The translations under genes were made by a program, and so were the position numbers. Of a DNA stretch of 64,000 nt, positions 35,801 through 45,571 are shown in pieces. The DNA comes from Pedobacter psychrotolerans (GTDB taxonomy: Bacteria > Bacteroidota > Bacteroidia > Sphingobacteriales > Sphingobacteriaceae), in NCBI RefSeq assembly GCF_004340665.1, contig NZ_SLWO01000004.1, forward strand, positions 248,001-312,000, given 5' to 3'. The notes beneath the pieces were generated by a model, which worked only from the letters and a program-made list of their open reading frames with translations, was not told the DNA's origin and made no database searches. Numbering within the stretch: the first letter of the stretch is position 1; each line of letters starts with the position of its first letter.

Positions 35801-37012
35801 CTAGAGCATTTCATTTTTCAGATAAACATCTTGAGGCATTTGTCCCACTAACTCAACATACTTTCGGGGATCTGTAGCACCCTCTGTATTGAAGATTAAA
35901 ACACTAGATTTTTCATCAATTCCAAGATCTCTCATTGTAGACTTATTTTCACAGATCTGAATTAGACCAGCAATTCCTGCACAACCACTCTCGCCCGATA
36001 CAATAAATGGATCGTTACCTTTTGGTGATGCCAACAGCCTCATTGTATCTACTGCTTCCTTTTCCGAGATTGTGATGAAACCATAGGCTATTTTTGACAA
36101 TATTCGCCATGCAATCATAGATGGTTCATAGCATTCCAGCATTGCCATCACAGTAGGTTTACTATTTCTAATTTTTATTGAATGTCCCATTTTTGCACTT
36201 TCATAAATGCAGGCTGCAAGTTCAGGCTCAACTATTAATATTTTGGGTATCTTGTTTCCAAACAATAGGAATAAATGCCCAGCTATTGCCGAGGCAAGAC
36301 CTCCTACCCCTGCCTGTATAAATACATGAGAGGGTAATTTGTTTAACTGTGACAAGGCTTCTGTAAGCATGATTGTGTATCCCTGCATAATGAGTCCAGG
36401 AATCCGTTCATATCCTGGCCACGAAGTATCAGAAACCATAATCCAACCTTCATCTTTAACCATACGAGATGCTTCAGCAACAGAATCATCATAGGTACCG
36501 TTTACTTCTTTAATATTTGCTCCATAAGCGGCAATTGCTTCTCTTCTATTGTAGCTAACTCCTTTATGCACGAATATAACAGATCTCGCACCTACTATTT
36601 GAGCGCCCGCCGCAACCGAGCGTCCATGATTTCCATCTGTTGCACAGGTAAATGTGATTTTCGATGCAATTTCCTTCACCCACGGACTCTCAATTTCATC
36701 AAACATTATCTTTCTACCCAGTTTGGCTTGTACCTCTTCTACTATAATACAAAATACAGCATATGCCCCACCAAGTGCTTTAAAACTATGTAAACCTAAG
36801 CGGTGGTCTTCATCCTTTACATAAATATCTGAAATACCACAATGTTTTGCTAAAGTAGCTAAAGAATGTAATGGTGTTATTTTATATTCCTTTCTCGAAG
36901 CCCAAAAATCCTGAGCTTTTTTCACTACCTCAGGAGCAAGTAATTTGGCATCGGCTAAATCCAAAGAAAGGCCTTTTTGTGTTGTATTATTTTTTAATAA
37001 CATAAAGTACAT
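35801..37012 (-). CDS. dpaL: Diaminopropionate ammonia-lyase (DpaL/YgeX-like)
   Basis: A 403-residue PLP enzyme of fold type II that converts 2,3-diaminopropionate (Dap) to pyruvate and two ammonia. The PLP Lys is in G-L-H-S-F-K-A-L-G-G-A-Y (~residue 77). Other family motifs are A-T-D-G-N-H-G-R-S-V-A, I-Q-A-G-V-G-G-L-A-S, V-E-P-E-L-A-A-C and S-G-E-S-G-C-A-G (phosphate-binding region). The length matches E. coli YgeX. It lies 164 bp downstream of the PPTase, as the last gene of the NRPS cluster on the same strand. With an SbnA-type Dap synthase in the same cluster it could limit free Dap or prevent its misincorporation; this role is inferred. Confidence 0.9.
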   Translation of the reverse strand: MYFMLLKNNTTQKGLSLDLADAKLLAPEVVKKAQDFWASRKEYKITPLHSLATLAKHCGISDIYVKDEDHRLGLHSFKALGGAYAVFCIIVEEVQAKLGRKIMFDEIESPWVKEIASKITFTCATDGNHGRSVAAGAQIVGARSVIFVHKGVSYNRREAIAAYGANIKEVNGTYDDSVAEASRMVKDEGWIMVSDTSWPGYERIPGLIMQGYTIMLTEALSQLNKLPSHVFIQAGVGGLASAIAGHLFLLFGNKIPKILIVEPELAACIYESAKMGHSIKIRNSKPTVMAMLECYEPSMIAWRILSKIAYGFITISEKEAVDTMRLLASPKGNDPFIVSGESGCAGIAGLIQICENKSTMRDLGIDEKSSVLIFNTEGATDPRKYVELVGQMPQDVYLKNEML

Positions 37013-37176
37013 TTATAATGCTGGCAGCGATTTAATAAAATATTTTCAAAATTTGAGTAAAAGTAATTTCACTTCATTTCCGAATATAACCTTTACCATA
37101 GTATTTCAAATCACACCCACCATCCTATGGGCAATAGCAAATCCTTATAGAATTCTCAAAAATTTGAATAAAGCAA

Positions 37177-37830
37177 TTATAAATTGTTGAGATTAAAGTT
37201 GCTTAATTTAAATTCTCGGATCATGATATCTTGTTCCAAATCCAAAAGGCATAAATAACAGCTATATTCGGGATGAATCTGTAATTCTTTTAAATACCAG
37301 GTGCGTTGCTGGTGGCTTAACGAATTATTTATACAGGTAAAATCATTTAAACCATTAACCACACCTATGCCTATGGCCTTAAGCAGCGCCTCTTTTTTTA
37401 CCCATAAATTATAAAAGCAATTTTTTGGATCTGATGAGGAATTAATATATTGTTTTTCTTCCGGATGAAAATTATTCAGAATATCCTGGTAGCTTACATC
37501 TGCTTTTTGTTCAATATCAATTCCAACCGCCTCACCAGTGGTGTAGGCAAAAACAACTACATCTGAGGAATGGCTGATATTAAATGCATGCCAGTTAACC
37601 ATAAACGGTTTATTATTTGCATTTCTTCTCCAATCTTTTAGGGATTGAGTGGATGAAGTTTCAGTTAAACTTTCCTGCAGCATCAATCTAGCCAGTAATC
37701 TTGATTTTCGATCGTTATCGTATTTATACCTCAAAACTTCTTTCAACATAAAAGAAGGCAGATAGTTCATATAATGTGAAATGTCCGCATCTTTAATAAC
37801 ATCAATATTACAATATTTAATAACTACCAT
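37177..37830 (-). CDS. 4'-phosphopantetheinyl transferase (Sfp type)
   Basis: A 217-residue PPTase that moves phosphopantetheine from CoA onto the Ser of carrier domains. Signature motifs are present: F-N-I-S-H-S (substrate loop), G-I-D-I-E (Mg-binding, ~residue 97) and W-V-K-K-E-A-L-L-K-A (~142). It lies 110 bp downstream of the third NRPS gene and presumably primes all six carrier domains of this cluster. The length is close to the Sfp class. Confidence 0.94.
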   Translation of the reverse strand: MVVIKYCNIDVIKDADISHYMNYLPSFMLKEVLRYKYDNDRKSRLLARLMLQESLTETSSTQSLKDWRRNANNKPFMVNWHAFNISHSSDVVVFAYTTGEAVGIDIEQKADVSYQDILNNFHPEEKQYINSSSDPKNCFYNLWVKKEALLKAIGIGVVNGLNDFTCINNSLSHQQRTWYLKELQIHPEYSCYLCLLDLEQDIMIREFKLSNFNLNNL

Positions 37831-37940
37831 AAACTGACTGATTTTCTAAAAAAAAATCAATAAAACAACTAAAAGAAAAATTATCAGACATAAATTAATG
37901 CAACATATTATGATTTAGAACTATCTGGATATTGATAGCT

Positions 37941-40900
37941 TTAAAATTCTAGGTCTATAGAAATATTTCTTGACATATTTTCCTCGGTTAGCCGGATATC
38001 ATACGCTGTTATACTCCTAGCCGGTTGGTTAAGTATATCTATCATAAGCTTTTTAAATTTACCAATAATTAAACGAATGGTAGCTGTTTCATATAAATCA
38101 GTATTGTATTCCAGTTGGCAATAAATTTGGCTGTCCTGTTCGTAAAAATTAAATGTTATAGGAAACCGGCTAACCTGGTGTAAAGTATCATAATGTTCTA
38201 TTTCTAAACCCGAAAATGCATGGTGTCCTAATATATTAAAATTGGGATTTTGATAGGCCACCATGATCTCAAATAAGGGCCGTATACTATCATCTTCAAT
38301 ATACTGATGAGATAACGCATCTCCTAAATTATGATGAACACGATATAAATGAAAATTAAAATCTTCATCTGCATGTACATAATTTCTTAAGACGATGGTA
38401 TTAACATACATTCCCATATGTTCTTCGAGCCCTTCTTTATCCCTGCCTGCAGCTACTGTTCCGAGGCAAATATCGGAATGTCCGGAATACCTGAAAATCA
38501 GAATATTGATGGCCGTAATGAGTATGGAAAAAACGCTGACATGCTCTTTTTTTGCCAGTTGTTTAAGCGCATTGGTTTCGGTTAAAGAAAAATTAAATAC
38601 TGCTAAATTACCGCTAAATGAGGTAGTATGAGCTAACCGGTCGTATGCAAAAACAGCTACATTGTTATAATCAGCATATTGCGTTTTAAACCACTCCGCG
38701 TTCATTACCTTATTGGTATGCTGCACCAGCCATGTTGCATAATCTTTAAACTGAAAGCTTAAAGGACTTACTGCAGGTTCTTTCTGATTTAAGATGCTGT
38801 TGTACCGCTGTGATAGTTCGTTAAATAATACCTCTACCGACCACCCGTCCATAATTAAATGATGAGTAGTATATACCAGCAATGTCTTTTTTTCTTCCAG
38901 TTTTATGAGGCTTAATTTAATCAGCAGTTCTGTTGCAAGATCAAATGTGTAGTACTTTAGTTTGCTGATAGATGAATGAATTTCATTATCATCAACTGCT
39001 TCAATCATATCAATCTTAAAATCAACCTGTTCTATTGATCTTACCGTTTGCCAGCACCGGCCATTAGCTTCTGTAAAATTGGTACGCAATATCTCATGCT
39101 GCGCAATACAGCCAATCATGGCCTGGTGCAGGGCATGGTAGTTCATTTTTCCATTAACCTGCAAGGCCACAGACATATTGTAAGCCCTTGATGCTTCTTT
39201 TCTCTGGCATAATAACCATAAATGATACTGGCCAGGAGTAACCGGATATTGATTATTTTCGTCATAAACGGGATAAACAGGTGTTCGATCAACAACCAGC
39301 TCTTTCAACTGCCCTGCCATTAATCGAACAGTGGGATAATCAAAAAAAGCTTTCAATGTAATGTTAAAGCCTAATTCCTCTTTAATCAAAGTAATCATCC
39401 TGACTGCATTTAAGGAGTGTCCGCCCTGGGCAAAAAAATCGTCATCAACCTGTAGATCCGGCTGGAGCAATATCTTTTTCCAGATGGCTAGCAATTTATT
39501 TTCCAATGCGGTTAAAGGGCGTATATCAATTCTCGTTACCAAAGGCTGGATAACATTTTCGGCCATTTTGAGCAGTGCTTTTTTATCTATTTTTTTATTA
39601 GGCGTAAGTGGAAATGAATCTACATAGATCATTACACGTGGTATCATGTACGCGGGCAGTACAGGGGCTAATTGTCCACCTATATATTTATCATTAAGGT
39701 TTTCATCTTTTGGAATTATAAAGGCTAAAAGGTAAGCCTCATGATCGTCATCTTTTTTTGCAATAACAACAGATTCTTCAATGCTGTTTAACGCATTAAG
39801 CTGCTTTTCTATTTCACCGGGTTCAATCCTGTAACCCCTTATTTTAATCTGATTATCAGACCTTCCACAAAATATTACTTGTCCATCAATTGCCCTTTTG
39901 GCAAAATCGCCCGTTTTATAAAGTCTTTCACCGGGTTTAAAAGGGTGCTTAATGAATACTTTATCTGTGAGTGCCTGAGCTTTATAATATCCCCTGGCTA
40001 AACCATCGCCCCCAATATATAAGTCGCCTACTGATCCGAAAGGTAAAAGGTTTAGCCATTGATCCAGTATCAGAATAGTGGTATTATGTATAGGCCAGCC
40101 TATGCTAAGCGCGTCGTCAGGAACTGTAACTTTTTTAACCATCGACCAGATGGTTGTTTCTGTTGGCCCATACATGTTCCACACCGCCGCACTTCCTTCA
40201 ATCAATTTTGCGGCCAGGGCACTGCTTAAATGATCACCACCACATAAGCATTTTAGGTTCCGGGCTCCTTTCCACCCTGCATTAAACAACATCTGGTAAA
40301 AACTTGGCGTGGCCTGTATTACAGTTGGTTTAACCCTACCAAGCAGTTCAATAATCTGCGAGGGTTCGGAAAGTACAGCATTACCTGCAATATAAACCGC
40401 AGCACCACAAATTACCGGCAGAAATAATTCCAGTATCGAAATATCAAATGAGCAGGAGGTAACCGCAAATAAGGTATCTGATTCTTGTAAACCAGGTGTT
40501 TGTTGCATACTGAGCAAGAAATTAACTACTGACTTTTGTAGTATTTCTACCCCCTTAGGATTACCTGTAGAGCCAGAGGTGTAAATGATATAAGCCGTTT
40601 TTGCTGACGAATAAGAAAAAGACCTGGCTGCCGGCGGATTGAGCTTAACCTGGTTAAATACTTCGTTTATCTGCACTACGGTTACCTCATTTGAACAATC
40701 AATGGTCTGTATATCCTCTGCCGTAATCAGCAAACCTGCACCGCTGTGTTCCAGTACATATTTAAGCCGCCCTACAGGAAAGGCGGGATCGAGCGGAATA
40801 AAAGCCCTGCCTGATTTCAGGATTCCTAATAAAATGATAAGCAAATCAGCAGACCTATTTATCATTACCCCGATTGGTGATGATAAGGGTGCTGAAATCG

Positions 40901-42398
40901 TATCCGTTAAATAACAGGCAACGCTATCCGTAATTTGATCCAATTGCTGGTAGGTATAGGTCTGATACCCATCTTTTAAGGCTATATTTTGTGGCGTTTT
41001 TTTAGTTTGCCAGCCAAAAAGCTCCTGGATGGTTAAATGAGAGGAGTAATTTTCTGCAGTTTGGTTGTATCCTTCTAAAAGTAAAGTTTGCTCGGCTGAA
41101 GGCAAATAATTAAGGCCGCTAATTTTACTTCCGGCATTATTGCTGACTTCGTTAAACAGCATTTCTATATGCCTGGCCAGGTTATTTATTTCATCTTCAT
41201 CAAAATAATTGAGGTTATAATCGAAATCTATTTTTACATCCTCGTCTTCATTATATTCTCTAACATACAAAGCAAGGGCACACCGCTCTGCCCTGTTGGT
41301 TAAAGGAATTACCTGGGTAGTAGTTCCTTCAAATGTATCTCCATAATGATGTTTCTCGTAAGAAAGGGTTATATCATAAAGCTTTTTATTTTCAGTAAAA
41401 ATCTGGAGCTCTCTGATCAGTTTTCCGATGGGGAAACGCTGATAACGATAATCTGTTCTAAGCTGATCTTTTATCTGGATTACAAGTTGTTTAAAGGAAT
41501 GATCCATTTCTACATTTATGCGCAACGGAGAAACGCCCATAAAAAGACCAACAGTATGTTTATAAGCGGCTTTGCCTCTGTTAAGTACCGGAATACCGAT
41601 GGCAAAATCGGTTTTATGGTAAAACCTTCCAAAATAAGTGTAAAATACAGCTAAAATAACATGAAATGAAGATGCACCACAACTTTTGCCCAATATACCC
41701 AGCTGATGATATAAAGACCTGGGCACAATAAGTTCTTTCCGCTTGCTCTGAACAACTTTTGGAAACGGGATTTTCTTGCTTATAAGTTCTTCGGGCAGTA
41801 CGCTGAACCTGTTTACCCAATAGGCATTTTCTTTTTCAAAAGATGCGCTTTTCCTGTAGTCCAGATCTTCTGCAACAAAATCTGCATAGCTGTAAGCATT
41901 TATTGCGGCTACTTTTCCCAGTTTCAGCAGTTCGTTGTAATTTTTTACCAGCTGCTGAAACATTAGCGAGGTGCCCCACCCATCGGTAATCAGGTGATGA
42001 TAAACGGATAGCAGGTAATGAAAATCGTTATTTACCTTAATTAACAAGCATTTATGAAGCAAACTGCCGTTCAGCAGGTCGAATGGTTTTTCAAATTCTT
42101 CCTGGATATACCTGGTTGCTTCGGTTTCAGCATCTGTAAAGGATGAAAAATCTATATGTTGCAAAAATGTGTAATTTATTTCGCACACCTTTAACATAGG
42201 AGGATTATCCCGGTCAATAACCAACACACTACGGATTGCATCATGCTGTTGTACCAGTTCCTGGTAAGCTAATGACAGTATCGTGGCATTGAGCTGGCCA
42301 CGAATGATAACTTTAGCTCCAATATTATATATCGGCAAATCAGGATGGAGAAGCTGATCATAGTAAATATTCTGTTGCGGTAAGGAGAGTGGCATCAT
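37941..42398 (-). CDS. NRPS, C-A-T-C, with a C-terminal orphan condensation domain
   Basis: A 1485-residue synthetase. C1 (HHxxxDG as H-H-L-I-T-D-G, ~135-141) has the starter/EntF-like look and may accept an acyl group or a free start. The A domain (~450-950) has Y-T-S-G-S-T-G (~604); its pocket residues read D-I-L-Q-L-G-M-I-W, which matches a glycine code. The carrier is G-G-H-S (~993). C2 (~1060-1485) has H-H-L-I-M-D-G (~1178), and the protein ends there with no further A, T or TE. It lies 4 bp after the FAD enzyme gene. The lone C-terminal C domain pairs logically with the lone N-terminal carrier of the 4168-residue NRPS. Confidence 0.93.
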   Translation of the reverse strand: MMPLSLPQQNIYYDQLLHPDLPIYNIGAKVIIRGQLNATILSLAYQELVQQHDAIRSVLVIDRDNPPMLKVCEINYTFLQHIDFSSFTDAETEATRYIQEEFEKPFDLLNGSLLHKCLLIKVNNDFHYLLSVYHHLITDGWGTSLMFQQLVKNYNELLKLGKVAAINAYSYADFVAEDLDYRKSASFEKENAYWVNRFSVLPEELISKKIPFPKVVQSKRKELIVPRSLYHQLGILGKSCGASSFHVILAVFYTYFGRFYHKTDFAIGIPVLNRGKAAYKHTVGLFMGVSPLRINVEMDHSFKQLVIQIKDQLRTDYRYQRFPIGKLIRELQIFTENKKLYDITLSYEKHHYGDTFEGTTTQVIPLTNRAERCALALYVREYNEDEDVKIDFDYNLNYFDEDEINNLARHIEMLFNEVSNNAGSKISGLNYLPSAEQTLLLEGYNQTAENYSSHLTIQELFGWQTKKTPQNIALKDGYQTYTYQQLDQITDSVACYLTDTISAPLSSPIGVMINRSADLLIILLGILKSGRAFIPLDPAFPVGRLKYVLEHSGAGLLITAEDIQTIDCSNEVTVVQINEVFNQVKLNPPAARSFSYSSAKTAYIIYTSGSTGNPKGVEILQKSVVNFLLSMQQTPGLQESDTLFAVTSCSFDISILELFLPVICGAAVYIAGNAVLSEPSQIIELLGRVKPTVIQATPSFYQMLFNAGWKGARNLKCLCGGDHLSSALAAKLIEGSAAVWNMYGPTETTIWSMVKKVTVPDDALSIGWPIHNTTILILDQWLNLLPFGSVGDLYIGGDGLARGYYKAQALTDKVFIKHPFKPGERLYKTGDFAKRAIDGQVIFCGRSDNQIKIRGYRIEPGEIEKQLNALNSIEESVVIAKKDDDHEAYLLAFIIPKDENLNDKYIGGQLAPVLPAYMIPRVMIYVDSFPLTPNKKIDKKALLKMAENVIQPLVTRIDIRPLTALENKLLAIWKKILLQPDLQVDDDFFAQGGHSLNAVRMITLIKEELGFNITLKAFFDYPTVRLMAGQLKELVVDRTPVYPVYDENNQYPVTPGQYHLWLLCQRKEASRAYNMSVALQVNGKMNYHALHQAMIGCIAQHEILRTNFTEANGRCWQTVRSIEQVDFKIDMIEAVDDNEIHSSISKLKYYTFDLATELLIKLSLIKLEEKKTLLVYTTHHLIMDGWSVEVLFNELSQRYNSILNQKEPAVSPLSFQFKDYATWLVQHTNKVMNAEWFKTQYADYNNVAVFAYDRLAHTTSFSGNLAVFNFSLTETNALKQLAKKEHVSVFSILITAINILIFRYSGHSDICLGTVAAGRDKEGLEEHMGMYVNTIVLRNYVHADEDFNFHLYRVHHNLGDALSHQYIEDDSIRPLFEIMVAYQNPNFNILGHHAFSGLEIEHYDTLHQVSRFPITFNFYEQDSQIYCQLEYNTDLYETATIRLIIGKFKKLMIDILNQPARSITAYDIRLTEENMSRNISIDLEF

Positions 42399-42402
42399 AG
42401 GA

Positions 42403-43791
42403 TCAACTATTAGAATATTGTAATAATGGCTTGTGCATACCGGTAACCCGATCTGCCAGTTGTTTTGCCTGTACCCTTATTTCAGGAACAGCAGTTGTTT
42501 CCCATAAAGTTCCCTTAGCGGGAGCACCAATGGTATAAAAACAATCCGAAACCCTACCATCCTGTTGTATCAGCGCTCCTTCTGCAGAACATTGTAAACC
42601 GAGGCCAAGCGGGTCAGCACAAATTACTCCTTTTTGCATCAGGTTTCTAATCAGGTCATGTACAATCAGATTGTAATCAGTTAAAGGCCCCATGCAGTTA
42701 ATAATTACATCTGCTTTTAATTGCTTTATTAATTGTGTTTTTTCCTGTATGTAGGTAATGCAGAATCCTGCTTCAGCGCTTTCGCTGATTTGCCTGATTC
42801 TGCCTGCGTACATTGTTATTTTACCTGTTGCCAACCACGAATGTACAATTAAAGCACATTCTTCAGGCATTCTGTGTCTGCAAACTTCCCACCGGTGGCG
42901 CAGATGTTCTATAAATGCTTTTCTTTCCACTTCAGCAAGCTGGTTCCACAATTGTGGAATATGGGGCCGCAATGCATCTGTTACCGCACGCCAGTCTGAA
43001 CCGATTATTGCGGCTTGTTTTAAATGTTTTTTCAGTATTCCAAACATTCCGAGTATGGTTACCTGTTTGCGCATATCTTCACCGAAACAAGGGTAAGGAA
43101 TACATTTTTTATGCACGGCAGGCATTAATCCATGTCTTGATATTGCGGTAACTTTACCCTTATGGCCTCTTTTGTGAAGACTGATAATGGTATCAGTCAT
43201 GGTGAGCCCTGTGCCGATGATAAAAATTTCCTCCAGGCCTTTTAGGCTGTCCATCAATCCGGGTTGCCAGGCCGAAGGAAAGTAATTTGCTGAATGGGTG
43301 TAATCATTATTTTTTAAGGCTAAATGCCCGGGCGGAAATGTGCCTGTGGCCATAATCAACTGATCGAATGACAGTTGCCCTGCCCCGTTAAGCAATACAT
43401 TTTTCCCCTCCATATCCACATCTACAGCCTCAGCCTGCAACATGGATACATTGATTAATTCAGATTTATATTTCATCAGGTGGTTAAAAATATCCAGGAT
43501 GTACTGTCTGTATATTTTCCGTGGCATAAATGAAAGTGGTGTAAAATCAATAGCATTTTTAAGCAGCCAATCTGCAAAATGATTTTTATCATCCGAAAAT
43601 GCACTCATATTGGATACGGGCACATTGAGTAAATGTGCTTCTTCAGTAGTTTCATAAGGTACCCCAAGACGATCCAGGCGCTCTTTTTCGAGCAGAACAA
43701 CATTTAACCGTTGCGCGCCGGGTGTGCGAAGCAGGTTCATCAGTATTAAATAACCACTTATCCCCCCTCCTATAATTACTATATTTTTCAT
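42403..43791 (-). CDS. FAD/NAD(P)-binding oxidoreductase (NAD_binding_9 type)
   Basis: A 462-residue flavoprotein with an N-terminal Rossmann motif I-I-G-G-G-I-S-G (~5-12) and V-L-L-E-K near 35. It shows the L-L-N-V-P-V-S-N-M-S-A region, M-A-T-G-T-F-P-P-G (~150) and a second nucleotide site I-I-G-T-G-L-T-M-T-D-T (~188). This fits the PF13454 family of proteins, distantly related to flavin monooxygenases. It sits between the carbamoyltransferase and NRPS genes (4 bp before the latter). Candidate roles are oxidation of a carrier-bound residue or the oxidative step of Dap synthesis that SbnB performs elsewhere. Neither is shown by sequence. Confidence 0.8.
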   Translation of the reverse strand: MKNIVIIGGGISGYLILMNLLRTPGAQRLNVVLLEKERLDRLGVPYETTEEAHLLNVPVSNMSAFSDDKNHFADWLLKNAIDFTPLSFMPRKIYRQYILDIFNHLMKYKSELINVSMLQAEAVDVDMEGKNVLLNGAGQLSFDQLIMATGTFPPGHLALKNNDYTHSANYFPSAWQPGLMDSLKGLEEIFIIGTGLTMTDTIISLHKRGHKGKVTAISRHGLMPAVHKKCIPYPCFGEDMRKQVTILGMFGILKKHLKQAAIIGSDWRAVTDALRPHIPQLWNQLAEVERKAFIEHLRHRWEVCRHRMPEECALIVHSWLATGKITMYAGRIRQISESAEAGFCITYIQEKTQLIKQLKADVIINCMGPLTDYNLIVHDLIRNLMQKGVICADPLGLGLQCSAEGALIQQDGRVSDCFYTIGAPAKGTLWETTAVPEIRVQAKQLADRVTGMHKPLLQYSNS

Positions 43792-43841
43792 CTGATTTGC
43801 AGTTAAAATTCAGGTAATTTAAATCGTAAAACCTGTTAAGG

Positions 43842-45548
43842 TTATAACATGATGAGGTAGTCATCAATCACCAATGCATCTATGCCGGTTGTACAGAACA
43901 TGGCTACCGCATCTTCTACTGAATGGATGATGGGTTTACCCATGATATTGAAACTGGTATTGAGCAAAATTGGGATACCCGTTAGTTCTTTAAAGGCCGA
44001 GATGAGATTATAATACCTTTCGTTGTATTCTTTTTTAACCGTTTGCAACCTGCCGGTACCATCGGTATGAACCACACCAGGTACTTTATTAAAACTTTCT
44101 TTTTTAAAAACTAGTGCTTTTTCCATATAGGGAGATTCGCTATAATTTTCAAAATATTCGTGGCCGTACTCGTGAAGAATTGAAGGCGCAAAAGGCCTGA
44201 ATTCTTCCCTGAATTTAACCTTGCTGTTGATGATATCTTTTATGTTCTCATTCCGGGGATCTGCCAGGATGGATCTGTTACCCAGAGAGCGTGGACCATA
44301 CTCTGCTTTTCCCTGCACCCAGCCTATAATTTTTCCTTCTGCCAACAGCTTTGCAGTATCCTGGTATATATTTTCTGATTTCCTGGCATAATTGAACTTA
44401 TTAAAGCGCATGATCCTTTCCACAGCATCTACAGACATTCCAGAACCCAGGTACGGCGATTTTATATTTACGATTTCCTTTTGTACAGGATGATCCTGGT
44501 AATAGGCCAGTAAAGCAGCACCTACGGCATTTCCATCATCTGCAGGGGCACAGGGTACATGCATATTTTTAAAGTTTGTTGTTTGCTGCACTTTACCATT
44601 ATAGGCAGAGTTTAAAGCGCACCCGCCTGTAAACACCAGATTTTCGGAAATCCCTTTTTTATACAGGTTTTGTAAGAGGGCAGAAAGGATATCAGAAAAG
44701 AATACCTGCGCGGTAAAGGCAAGATCTGCATATTTTAAGGACCCATTACCAGGCCAGTTTTTAACCACTTCTTTTAATGCACGCGTAGCATCTGAAGCCC
44801 TTCTTTTAGGAATCATTACAGTGCCTTTTACTTCCAGAAACTCGCATAAAAGCGCATATACCTCTTCATTGTATTTGCCATAAGGAGCAAGGCCCATCAC
44901 TTTCCACTCTTCTCCGTCTAAATGGTTAAAACCGCAGGCGTTGCATACAAAGCCATACAACATCCCTAAACTACCTGCAGATGAGGGAATTCCCGGAACG
45001 GGGGTAAGTGTTCCGTTTATGTAATGATAAAATGCTGTTGATCCTTTTTCTCCAAAACCATCTGCCACCACACAAACCGCTTCTTTAAATGGACTGCTAT
45101 AACAGGCGAAGGCTGCATGTGTAAGGTGATGGTTAAAAGATTTTTCGACAATGCCGGAGTTTCCGAATTGCTGCTGAAAATTAATGGCAATATTTTTTCC
45201 GGCTAGCCTGCCATTGGCAATCATTCCCTGGCGCATGGTTTTAATGGTACGTTCGTTAGTTTCAGTAACCCGCCTGTTCATCAGCCATTGCATTAACGGA
45301 TTGCTGATCCGCTGAATATAACTTTCGCCCCAGGAAGTTGCAATCACCAGATCGGCATCGGGCTCACAATATTCTCTTACCAGCTGCCTTGACCGGATGA
45401 GGTCGTCGGGAACGCAATTCCATGCACGTTTATTTTGCAAGTTCCGCTCCGTAGCCTCTGCAAAAACAAGTTCACCTTTTGAATTTATGATAGCGATTGC
45501 CGGGTCGTGACAAGTAGAGGCTATTCCTACATAATTTTTTTTCTTCAT
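43842..45548 (-). CDS. Carbamoyltransferase, NodU/CmcH/TobZ family
   Basis: A 568-residue protein of the O-carbamoyltransferase family that moves the carbamoyl group of carbamoyl phosphate through a carbamoyladenylate. Motifs are: N-terminal Y-V-G-I-A-S-T-C-H-D-P-A; metal/substrate H-H-L-T-H-A-A (~140); D-G-F-G-E-K-G; and F-T-G-G-C-A-L-N-S. Also present are G-K-A-E-Y-G-P-R-S-L-G-N-R-S-I-L-A-D-P-R and R-E-E-F-R-P-F-A-P-S. In antibiotic clusters such enzymes carbamoylate hydroxyl groups (cephamycin, tobramycin). Here the N-methylserine predicted from module 2 is the obvious acceptor, but a ureido on Dap is possible. It lies 23 bp after the APS kinase gene in the same operon. Confidence 0.93.
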   Translation of the reverse strand: MKKKNYVGIASTCHDPAIAIINSKGELVFAEATERNLQNKRAWNCVPDDLIRSRQLVREYCEPDADLVIATSWGESYIQRISNPLMQWLMNRRVTETNERTIKTMRQGMIANGRLAGKNIAINFQQQFGNSGIVEKSFNHHLTHAAFACYSSPFKEAVCVVADGFGEKGSTAFYHYINGTLTPVPGIPSSAGSLGMLYGFVCNACGFNHLDGEEWKVMGLAPYGKYNEEVYALLCEFLEVKGTVMIPKRRASDATRALKEVVKNWPGNGSLKYADLAFTAQVFFSDILSALLQNLYKKGISENLVFTGGCALNSAYNGKVQQTTNFKNMHVPCAPADDGNAVGAALLAYYQDHPVQKEIVNIKSPYLGSGMSVDAVERIMRFNKFNYARKSENIYQDTAKLLAEGKIIGWVQGKAEYGPRSLGNRSILADPRNENIKDIINSKVKFREEFRPFAPSILHEYGHEYFENYSESPYMEKALVFKKESFNKVPGVVHTDGTGRLQTVKKEYNERYYNLISAFKELTGIPILLNTSFNIMGKPIIHSVEDAVAMFCTTGIDALVIDDYLIML

Positions 45549-45571
45549 ATCATTTTTTGGTCAGCGCTTTT

